Source: Nereocystis luetkeana
Taxonomy: Eukaryota > Sar > Phaeophyceae > Laminariales > Laminariaceae
Reading direction: 5' to 3'
Length of the DNA stretch: 64,000 nucleotides
Assembly (NCBI GenBank): GCA_031213475.1
Contig: JARUPZ010000004.1
Span: forward strand, 5,403,169-5,467,168
Position 1 is the first letter of the stretch. Each line of letters starts with the position of its first letter. This document shows positions 37,201 to 49,200 of the stretch, in pieces. The position numbers and the translations under genes were made by a program. The notes beneath the pieces were generated by a model. It was given only the letters and a program-made list of their open reading frames with translations. It had not been told where the DNA came from and made no database searches.

Positions 37201-40200
37201 GTTCCGTCGCGTATCGATGAAGTCGTTGATTTGCATGCCTGGTTCCGTTGTTCTAGGTACAAACGACCAATTGGCTATAATGAATGCCCCTGATGACAAG
37301 CAGGAACAATCGCATTGCGTAGGGGTCAACTCCATGCCTGTGCGGTGACGCCGTAGCACGGTCAATACACTCAAAACTAAACGTGTCTCGTCCTCCTCGC
37401 CATTCTGTTGATCACCATATCAGGACTCTGAACTTGAATATTTTGAAGACTTTACCGGCTGACGTCTTCGCCGGCTTGTCGTCTCTGGAAGAACTGTGAG
37501 GCAGCGTGAGATAAAGACAGCTATCCAATGCCTAGGATAAGTGACCGTCAAATCGTGTGTTTCACATGCTCTTGCCGTGCGTTGTGGCCCCGTTCAACGC
37601 TGGGCTTGTGTGCGTAGAACGTGATGACCCTTAAGTTGTAGACAAGGTAACTCCGATGCTTATAAACTTCGTTCTACCTCTGTGAGTAGTTCTGTGCCGC
37701 CGGCTGTATCGTGCTATTGCGAGTCTCACCGCAATCCGTCTTGCAGGTACCTTAATCGTGCACTCGACTGGTGTTCCAAAACAAATGCCCGCAGTCTCTA
37801 AAAAGCATACAAACATCTGACGCGCGGGTCAACCTGTTTTGACTTAGATAGACGAATCACGTTGACCCTGGGGTTGTCCATCGTACAGGTTGCCTCGAAT
37901 CCAGTATTGCGGTGAAGTAGAAAACGCCCGATAAACGGTACCACCGTAGAGTACCTCGCTCGTACCACGACGCATCCGTTTGCAAGCGTAGTTAACCCCG
38001 TAGTTCATTGCAGCCGCCGGTGGAGAATCTGACAGTGACGATCTTTCCTTGCGGGTGATAGTTACGATGTTTTCCAGAATGATCGCGGCCCGCGGAATAA
38101 GCTACTGAGCCACCCCCCCCCCCCATTTCCTTTATCACGACCTGCGTCTTGCGTTTACGGCCTCCGTTCCGACCGCTTTCTGCCGAATTACGAAACAGAA
38201 AGATGTCCACCAACGACTTTGACACCCTTCCATCCGGCCTCTTCAAGAATTTGCCCACCCTGCTCGAACTGTGAGTGAATCGGGACACGGTACCAGCCGG
38301 GTGGTCAAAACGTGGATCAATGATCTCCACAAATCAAACTTGTGGACACCCCCCGATACTCATGTAGGCGAACGCTCTCTACATGTGCCCGACGATTTTC
38401 ATGCAAATCAACATGTGTAGCAATATCTCCGCGTTGTTTGGTACATCTTCCTTCGCTTGTGTCGATTTTCCCCCGTTCCTCGCCTCCCTCACCGCAAGAT
38501 GTGTTTTTGCGGCGTATCGTTGTCGTTCGGACACCAAGGGCACGGCTGCAGAACCACAGTTCACATCTTGGTGTATAACCGGTTCTTTCTTGGTTCCTGC
38601 TTTACTACGACCGTACGTTTAAGCGTCACTACGACCGTACGTCCAAGCTGAGATCTAGGCGCGGTTGCCCGTTCCACAGAAGGGGCGTATCTGCGAACAT
38701 GGAGCCCCCTCACCGAATCATTTACGATTGGATAACGTATCAGCCGAACGAAGCTTCTGTGGTCATCCCCGTAAACTATCGAGAGGTTCAATTTTGCTGA
38801 CTCCCGCGCTAAACATTTTCCCCCACGACAAACCAGGGAACTGCGTGCTTCCGATTTCGAAACACTACCGGCCGACGTGTTCGAAGGTTTGACATCGCTA
38901 CGTGAATTGTGAGTGAGCGGTGGGGGGGGTCATAAATGAATGCGGGTATAACTCACCGTTGCGGGATATCACAATGGCTTTTCTAATAGTCCATCCCAGT
39001 GAGTAAATGTATGGCACCATCGAGGGCAAGTATCTCATATTTCTGGCAGAAACGCTGGCGATTCATGTTTCGGGCTGAACATGTTCAGGACTTCAGGCAA
39101 GGGAAGTAGGCGCAAGAGGCAGGCCGATTTCAACACCGTAACAGGTTGGAAAGTGATACATATTTACACGTCGGTTGGGTCGCATCTCGATGTCATGACC
39201 TGTGTATTCCGGGACAGGCGGCGCCCTCCTGGTCTATCTGATATGCAAGGGCTGTATGTCGAACTGCCGGGCGAGAGCCGGAAGCTTTCAAATTATTTGC
39301 GCGCTTATGTCCTTGGCCTGGATCAGTGCACTCTGCTCAGATACGTGCCCAACATGTTCCAACGGCATACATTCGATGTAGATGGTCTCGATCGTTTCTT
39401 TGTCGGATGCGTGAGCGTTCTTCACATGGAACCGTCATTTCTACCCGTGGACATCGAGCACAACGAGGATCCTTGCCCACCTAGTCGGTTACAGAGAGAT
39501 TTCATTTCTGTACCTACGACACAGGGAAGCAAAGTAGACGCTGCAATACCATGCCATCGTGCCCGGTTCGACAGGGACACATACACATTATAGAAGAGAG
39601 GAATAGTTTAGTGTGCGAACCGCAGTTCAGGCAGGCGTACGATACGGGCGCATAATATTTATGCTCGTGGTCCGTCGCATTCCCACGTACCTCGTGTACC
39701 TCTGAGACTCGAAACATGCGGTTAATAGTCTCTATCATATATTTGCCGCGAGCTTTCAATCGCGTTTTATCGGTCTGGTTGTGTTCAGGGCGAGCGGCCG
39801 TGGCTTCATGTATACTCCAGATTGTAGCATTTAGCTCGTGGTCCCCTATGTCACTGTCGAACGAGATGCACTACTCCACGCTATTTTCTGGTATTCTACG
39901 GCGGGACTACTCTGTAGGCAGTCTTCCGATGCGCGATAATAATGGTGTTCCAGCTTGATATTCCTCCTTTTCCGAAGTAGATACTTGTTGATACTGTGCG
40001 GGCACGCGCCGCAGTTTGCACGCGACAGAATCAGTACTTGCACGACCGTCGCGACCCACTCGTGTTAGCCACGTATGCCCACACTTTGTTCGGCGGTCGA
40101 ATTCCCCCTTATTTGTACGCCCCGGCACACACGTACCAACGATATTTCGCTACGCATACCTCTTGGTCGTTCCTGTGCTTGACGATGGGCCAGGGACATG

Positions 40201-43200
40201 AGGCAATCTGACCTGACCAGCTTGCCGCCAAACACCTTCAGCTATCTGCCATCTCTGCTCAGACTGTGAGTGCGCCGGGAGAGGTGCCGCAGTGCCCCAG
40301 CTGTAGAGTGGCTGGGTTCTATGTGAACGGTACGAGCACACGTTGTAGAACGCACACCAAACAGTTCTGGTCTCGTGCACAGTAGGGCTAGGCAGGCGTG
40401 ACGGCCTATTAATAGCGACGTCCCGCGTGCTCTACGATTGATTGCCCTGCGAATGGTTCCCCGGCCAACATATTCCATGCCTTCATCAGTTCGTCGTTTC
40501 GGCTGTCCGTTGTCGTGAAGGGCCTGCGCAACGTCCTTTTCCACCCGAGACGCAGGAGTGCTCAATGAATTGCGCAACGCGTGGTGTTCCTCTCTGTAGA
40601 CTTTTAGTGTGACGCTTTTCATTTCGATACCATATTTGACGAGCGTCGATTACCACAGCGTTATTACTAAATAGCATCCACTGTATACTTGTTGTTTGAT
40701 GGTTTCATTGTAGATGGCAATCATGGGCATGCGGGAAACCTGTTTTTGTTTCTTGTCTACAGCACGTGTTACACCAACTAATGGGATTGAATACCGGGAA
40801 ACCAGTGTCAGGACTCTCACGAGTCAGAGTGATGACTTCATTAATTTGCGCGCATCTCCGTACATGGCGTCCATGAGGCGTCCACGAAGACATACACTGC
40901 AGAACGCAGTAGGGGTGAAGGCCCCGCACTCTCAGGAACGAAACGCGGGTGCGAACTTTTACCCCAGCCGATACCTTCCGGATTGGGACAGTCAGCACAA
41001 TGAAGCGGCAGTCAGCGACCCTCGACGCGAATTGTACACCAAGTACATGTAACACATATTTGCGACACTCCGGCGTGGCATGAGATTTCGATCTAACCAT
41101 GGCTTGAAATACGGGCTGGTTCGCGAAACCGAGAGTTTCGTGCCTGCGCAACAGAGTGTTTCGTATCGTTATCGGGAACCCGGCGAGCTGAGTAGTGTCG
41201 AAAGCTGGCAATGTCATAATGAGGCAGGGTTGTGACTTCAGTGCCCCCCAGAAGCAAACAAGTATCGTGCTGATCCGCTTGTATATGTGTGCTTAGCGCA
41301 CGAGGAGCTGGTAAGCTCGTAGAAGGCGGACGAAATCCGGGCGAAGGTCGGGGCGTCAGTTGTCTGGGACCGGTTGAGTTAAACTAGGTCAATCGATTGG
41401 TTTCCCACGAAAACCGAGTGCAAACCGACGACAGAATGCGAGTTCTGCACCAGAACCCCAGTTGCTACAGGGGACCCATTATGCCGTCACAAACGCGACC
41501 AACATACGAAAGTCACATAGCTGTAGAATTGAAACTTCAAAATTCGAGAACAACCAAAATCTGAGATCGAAAAAACTGCGTCGAAGCCAATACTTGCATC
41601 CTGTGCGATATCCCAGTCGCGCGCATGATGGGATGTGTAGTTTCTGTACTCGTTTGCCAACCCAAGCGGCTTTCCTACCAAAAGCACTCGCTGCCTGCGC
41701 TAATTGTCATAGAAAAAAATGTCTACTGCTGTAGAAACGAATTTCTCCCTGGAACATTTCTTGCAGTACTCGTAGGCCATCAGATATCAATGACGTAAGT
41801 GTCTTTTATTGCGTTCTGAATCGGTAAGCCATGCGCGTTCGGGGTGTTTGTTTCACGACTAACACCTGACTTACGTTATCACTGGATCGCTGCCTCGTGC
41901 TTTATGACGAACCAGGGGTCTTGCGGGCACCAAGTTTGCCAGCTTGCCGGCCGACCAGTTCGATTATTCACCATCGCTACGACGACTGTGAGTGGGCTGT
42001 TACGCCCTTGTTGCCGGGCAGTGTCCTCACTCAAGAATCCATGAAATGTGTTTGGTATACGTCGATGCCGCATTTTGACGAGGTGCTCCCCCCAGCATGC
42101 AATCAAACTAGGCGGCGTCCGAGGTGTTCTGGCATCGCCGACTGTAATCGAGGGCGCGCACGTCACCTCGACGATGTACAAGAGGACATTGGACATTATC
42201 CTAGCGGGATTTTATTCGTTGACGAGACAGGGATATTTCGTTCATTCGGTTGGGGACGTTGCCGGCCGGCATCTTCGACAAGTTGACGACCCTCCGCGAG
42301 CTGTGAGTGGGCTCTAAGCTTGTGACATTAGCTTGTGATGCGTGTATTCGTGAGCATATTCGATAGGAACGAGCTGGCAACACATACGCGCGCGCCAATA
42401 GTTACTGTCCGGTTGAAACGCTGCATCATTGTAGCTTCCATGGGATGCCTTGCGTGTCCTTCACAGCAGACACATGCTCTTTGTGGCTCTCCTGATTTGA
42501 AAGAACTTTCGAGGGGAGCACTTCTCCAACACCGCCCCGTCGTTTTTCTGAGTTCCACCCCGTCACAGGAACCCGCTATGGCATGCGTTAGGCTACGTAG
42601 CGTGTTTGGTTTTTCCTGTTCACGAGTGTTTTGGTGGGCCTTCCAGAGCGTGGCGATAGGTGGTCTCCCTGCCTGCGGCACGTGGTATCGCTAAACGTAT
42701 GACGTCGACCGGAAGGGGTTCTTATCTCTCGTGATCGTGTTGCTTCGACCTGTTGGCAATGCAGTGGTACATCTACACTACTTTTAGACGTTTTTCGCCG
42801 AACGAGGTGGTGCCGAGCAGATATGTGCCCCGTTTTGTGCCCTCCGCACAAAGCCTCGAAAACACCTGGGAACCCACCTTGCGCCGACGGCCGCTTGCTG
42901 CTTCTGGCGTCGCACCGAATCAGGGATATTGCCGGCAATGGCCTAACCGCTTTGCCAGCCGGCGTCTTCGCAAACTTTGAAGGGCTAGAGGAACTGTGAG
43001 TTCACTTTCAAATGATTTCAAGTGGATTGGTGGACACATGGTACAGCAGTAAGGATACCCCTGCGACTTTTCTCGAGTTTCGTTGCGTAAAATAATCTAT
43101 GACGTACCATCCAACCACGGCCCTGAGAAGAACTGAATTCTTACCCCTTGGGGACACGTGAAGTTTACGTCAAATCATTGTGCCAAACCGAACGAATATT

Positions 43201-46200
43201 GGTGGTGACCCATCCCTCGGCAGGGGCTACACGTTCAATCTCAAATATGTTGTGGTCTGGTGAGCGTTTTGAGTGAACACCTACGCTAGGTTGGTATGAT
43301 GGAACTGGTAACTGTAGAGTGTATTTTTGTTCGGACTTGGCGCATACAAACGTTGGACGGGTTGCTCCGACAAACTCCTCACGAGTCATGTGGGTCGGGT
43401 GATATACATGTCTCATCCTGTGCGGAGAGCACAACGGGAAAGGACACCCTCACAACGGTGGCATTGCTCTGAAGTCAGAAGCGTTTCGGCATGAATCCTA
43501 CTACCAGCACCACAACACATCTTTGTGCTTTGATCAATACCCATTGAAATGTATTCGGTTGTTCAAATTCCCTTTAAGCGATCCGTACGTCGGTGGGCAT
43601 ATCAACCGGAAAGACGACATACCACGTGTATATCACGTCTCCGAGCGCATGTGATCAATACCGGCGGCACTAGTATTTTTGTCGGCGACAATTTATTTGC
43701 CCCAGCATGCTTGTCGCACCCCACCCCTCTTCTGTCTCGGAAACCTGTCGTCGACATATCGCTGACGCCTTCGACCCCCTCGTTCGCCGCGGGTGCTGAT
43801 TCATCTCTGGGGGCATGCTGTACTCTCCCTGTTTACTATTACGGGGGACCATAGTTAATAGGACCTGTGGTATACATAAAAACCTATATATTTAACAATT
43901 TCTACTAACAATATTTGGTCCTATTAACTATGGTCCCCCGTAATACACGTTGCTGGTTTACCGCGGTAGAGAGCAACTGTTGTGTCGATCCGAATGAGTG
44001 CTATCTACAGAAGCAGATAGGTCGGGGTGCTTACCGGCCAGTCAACTACTACTGCATCACATCTTCAAGACATACGAACCCCTGTCGATGACCCCCCCTG
44101 GGTTGTCTCATGTTAAGATTAGGCCGCATTGGTTAAGCTGGGTCTTGGGGCCCTGTTGTAAATGCCCGTACTTCTATATTTGCAGTATGTCTGCTCTGAG
44201 ACAACCAATGTAACGGAAAGGGGGATGAAATCGACGATTACGGTACAACACACTGTCGTGCTCTCGAGCGTTTTGGAAAGGACGTGTTGACGACAGTTTT
44301 TTCCCATCGGATTGAAATGGGTAGCGGAGTGGGGATGCCTTCGCATACTTGTTTGAGACACCTGCATGGCGCTCGTGTCGCCGGAGGGGTGGGAGAGGTT
44401 CATGAGTTTGGCGTAAGCAGTAGCATGTCCGCTGCGTGGTTGGCTTCGCGAGGGCATTCCACCCATGAGGTCTGGCGTACTAGCGTCGGTACACCACCAG
44501 CTGCCCCGGTCAAACAATATTGTACTGGACTCAGCATCACTCAGCCATGCAAATCAGCGATGATGTTTTCGGCAATGGTATGTGTTCCAAACCAGCCGAT
44601 GTCGTCCGCCGGTCGACGTCTTTAGTCGAGAACTGGAGTGGCCCCTGGGATAGTGAAAATTCAGCGTTGATCAAAACTGTAGCGGCGAACGACGGTCATG
44701 TCATCGACACGTGAGCTAGCGTTACACGTTCTATCAAGTAGGCGAATAAGCGGTAATACCATTTTTACCTGTGTTTTACGTGTTGTATTACTGGGATCCA
44801 TATTAAATTGGACCTACGGTACTCATAAAAACCTATGAATTTCAGTAGTTTTACTAACAATGTTAGGTTCTATTTACTATGGTTCCCCGTAATAGCACTG
44901 CTGGCGACGGACATGCAGTTTCTACCGGATGCATGAGATATTCCTGTTAATGAATATCTTCTTCCGTTCTCGTTGTACTCCGCACCTCCATTTGGTCTCA
45001 AGGACCCGACATAATACAAATTCCCAGTCTGTCTGAAAATCTGTTGAAAATTGTTTCATCAATCTTCCGGCAGTAATACCAGCATTCTTTCTGATGTGGA
45101 CGGAGACCTATGGGCTCAACATGTTTGACACTCTCGTTGCCGTGGGGACTTGTCTTTGTTGTAGCCTTAGAGTGCTCTGCGACCTTACAAGGTTCAATTG
45201 GGAGATTGGCCAACACGAATTACGATGGATGTGACAATTAAAAGTACGACCGTCTTGGGTCGCCGCGATTGATACCTGCCAGTTCACCTTCTGCAGCGCC
45301 AGAAAGCCACGCACACGATCGTGTCTTTTGCACTGACCATTGCCCGTCGCTCCTTTCCCCCCGACAAAAACGACAGGGACCTGGCGTACAACGATTTCGC
45401 CGGCTTTGACATCTCTGCGCAAGCTGTGAGTGACTGTGAGATGGTGGAAGTGAAACGGTGGCCAAAACAAAAAAACGTCGAAGATGGAGCATACGTTCGA
45501 TTGGAATGGTACTGCAGTATACCGTGCAGCGTGCAACCGGGCAGGAATGTTAGTTCAGCAACGGCCCGCGTTTTCAGCACCTCTGAGCATGGCACTGGAG
45601 TAGTCCAAAATGGCTCTGTGGAGGTTTGCAGGAAGACTGGTTTCTCAGGTCGTCTCGAAAGTGACGGTCGGTTACCTGACGCCAGTATTTTTTTTGGCTT
45701 GTTCTTTCATTGCGGGTGACAGGTCGAACCTGCGGAGGTAGGCCATGCGGTCGACCCGTCTCCGGCGTTGTGGTCATTCGCAAGGGACGATGACGACTTC
45801 TGTAAACGCTGTAAACGGGACCGACAGGGTCGCGCTCCTTGGGCCTGGATGCCCTCAACGTTAGTCGCCGTACGTAGGTGAAACCCGTGCACGTGTACAA
45901 CGCCTGTTAATCGCTGTCTAATCCTCGTCCATCGCCTCTTCTGCGCGGCGATCAATCAGGTCGATTTTCTCCAATGAACTTATCGCCTTGCCAGCCGGAC
46001 TGCTGGATGACTTGGCGTCGCTTACGTCCTTGTGAGAAACACCGACAAAAACACGACCGGCCATGAGCACCCGTATACATCTTGTTTTTCGCAGAAGGAA
46101 ACATATCGTGACAGCATATAGTACCGCATGAGGGGTGTGATTGCGTAGTAGACGCAGCTGCTTGATCCCGAACCGCTTGCCCCCCAACGGATGAAGCCCC

Positions 46201-49200
46201 TCCGTCATAGGTCTATCTGGGTCGTTTCGCCTGCGTGAAAGCGGGGTACGACGCGTTGTGCCAAGAGGGGTAGCACATTTCCGCTGAAAGGGGTTTCCGA
46301 ATGACGGGGCTCCTTAACCCGAAATTGTCGGGATGCCAATCTTGTTTCGAAAAATGACGTTTTCATATACTTGGGGACATGGGATAACTCATCGGGAAGC
46401 AAACCAATTTCGCATGAAATCAGTTTTCGGGGGTGAGGTGGGGAGCTCCGAAAGTGGGAAGGGCCCGTTCTACAATAGAGGTAGCACATTTCCGCTATTT
46501 TTTGTTTATGAAAAGACGGGGTTCGTTGACCCCAACTCGTCGAAAAAAAACGTTTCGGTAGACTTGGGCCGTGGGGCTATTCGCCACGATGCGTTTTGAT
46601 TTTTGCTGAAGTCTGTTTTCGGGTGAGGTATGGAGCTCCTCAAGTGAGGAGCCTCAGAAAAGGTAGGGTGAACCTCTATCGTAGAACGCCTCGAAGCCTC
46701 AGAACAATCAGGGTGAACCTCCATCGTAGAACGCCTCGTACGTTCATTGCAGTGTTGATCGCGCTTTGGTCAGGATGCTCGGACGTCACACCTGGGGTAG
46801 CGGTTGGTAAGGGTGAGAGCATGATCGCTGCTTAGGGAAGGACACATGACACTCTGCTTGGGTTAGATATCTATTCCACCAATATGGGATACTGGATTGT
46901 GCGTCTGTAGCTCAGTTTGGCGTAATTTCCGATGTTTTCGGAGCGGGATTCAATCGGATTTGTCGCAATGGCTATTATTAAACAGATGTATGCGTCGTCA
47001 TATCGATTTTCACATTGCTTCCATGCTCGACAGATGAGCCCAAATCCACTCAGTATATAACGGAAATGCCATCGCCGTATGTGGATGCCACCACCCGCGC
47101 GAAATCAGGTCGCTCGACCGCAACAATTTGGTCACCCTAGAACCTGGGACGTTCACGGGAACGCCAGCCCTGGAACACTTGTAAGTGAAACCGAACACCC
47201 CGGTCACGTTCAGCGTGATCATTGTACGCTTCGCAAGAGCAGACATGTCTACGATATTCAACTTGCACAATACCGTGCAGTCTTTCGAACCCCGCCCACC
47301 AAGACTAGGCCGATATCCTACGTACAGTGTTTTACGAGGCAAAGCGTTCCGGGTGGCTGGGTGAAACGTTTGGCGTACCAGCAATAGGATTCGTCAACTT
47401 AAGCAGGGTCCTGGGAACGAGCACGCACCCCGGCCTCTTTAGTAGGTGGATGGGGCCTTAAACAGATTTCAGTGCCCTCAGTGTCCGAGTTCATTCGAAA
47501 AAAAAAGGATTGTTGGTGCAGATTCCCTCTTTGAAGCTACTTTATGTTGGGAAAACCTCGTCACTGACGCGCGTCATATACAGTGCTGTGCTATGGCGTC
47601 TACCTTCGGTGGCTTCACTCAACCTGTTCACACCGTCCTCGCGCGATGTGCTGACGCAGGGGCTTGTTGGATAACGAGTTCAGCCTGTTCCCCGCCGGCG
47701 CGTTTGATGGCATCGGCGAATTTATGATCGAATTGTAAGTAAAGGCCAACCTTCACCCCGTTGGGGTTTCGCTAGAGGTGTCGGTTCGTGCTGTTCCATT
47801 GCCTAAGCAGGGCATCAGCATGTTTGTTGCTTGGTTTCGCCTGCGCAGCTGCAGGAAAAGACGCAGTGGGTCGCTTTGGTGACGGCCGATGCGCGCAGAT
47901 ATACCTTTCGTTTCATTAGCTGGTTCGTGGAGACGAGAGCTCCCACTACCTTTGGTCCTCGTGGTATGATGCCTACCAGGTACCGGTACTTGGCATGGCT
48001 CGATTCCGGGTGTAACGGTCGCACCAAACAATGGTAGATATAGTGATACATGTGTTACTCGTATTACCGCCAAGATGACGATAGCCCTGGACCTGATAAG
48101 CTTCATTGCTCGGTCCGTCGGCTTTTTGTTGAAAATATTGTTACCGTTAGTACCCTGTCTGTAGAGAAACGAAGGTGCGGCACAAATTCATGGTGCTACC
48201 GAGTTTATATTTTTACGTTTAGATGGAGGCGAGGGTGGCCCACACTACGCCCGGCACCGCTCGATACTACGTTTTGGTTTGGTGGAGGTGTGGATGCATG
48301 CGTTGTGTGTCTTGAACAATACCGACGCCACATCCAGACGTCGTCGCCCTCGATTCCTACGGCTAATACGTCACATTTCTCCGCCACAGCGCGGTTGATT
48401 GGCGCAAGTACGCGTATTTTTTAGGGGTTACGTTTACACGGGTATCGTGTTTTGCCGTTCACGACGAGTTACCCACGCAGGTGTCCGTGACGGTACCCGA
48501 GCACGCAGATATATATCGAAGGCGTTTTCGTTAGCAATATAGAAGCAAATGCCTGGTATGTGTAACGGGTGGTGGATTTTGTGACTAACTCTAACGTGGC
48601 TTCTTCTGAGAAGGACGGGGGAAACGGACGGGGACCCAAATGTGTTAATCCGACGGTTGTATAATGTAAAATTTGTCGTGGCATCCAGTTTACAAGCCGA
48701 CCACTCTGCCCGGCCGATTATCGATGCACGCACGCCACACAGGAACATTGGAGGCAACCTACTTTCCGCGGTACCGCCCGAGATTTTTGACTACTTTCCG
48801 TCTCTCCAGATTCTGTGAGTGGCACTACTTTTGCGGGCATTCCTGCACCCCTGTGACGCCCCTCACGTGTTCCGACACATATAATGACACTGCGTTTCTC
48901 TCTTTGTTGATAAGGTCGGTTCATCCATCTCGCCGTGTGTACAAGCAACCTTGCCGCCCCCGGGCTCCTGCCGAGTTCAGGAGTATCGGTGTGGAGGTGT
49001 GGGTAAGTAGATTCGCTCCGGAGAACACCATATGCATCTCGACAATGTGAACTCCAGAGCCATACAGCTGTCCCCTTGGTGTGCGAAACGTCACGCAACT
49101 ATTTGCTGGGCTCACACAAAACCCCAAAAAATGCCTGGCATACAACAAGTATATGCAGAGTGTGTACCGCGACTTTTGCAGTCTCTTAAGTACGCCAAAA

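Noticed and set aside
39312-39400. Sequence reading LGLDQCTLLRYVPNMF, reminiscent of an LRR
   Set aside because: No acceptor before it and the second half departs from the consensus; possible old relic only.
46900-46975. tRNA-like A-box TAGCTCAGTTTGG followed by GGGATTCAATC
   Set aside because: Acceptor stem pairs only at four positions and the T-arm is poor; a degraded tRNA or SINE head at best.
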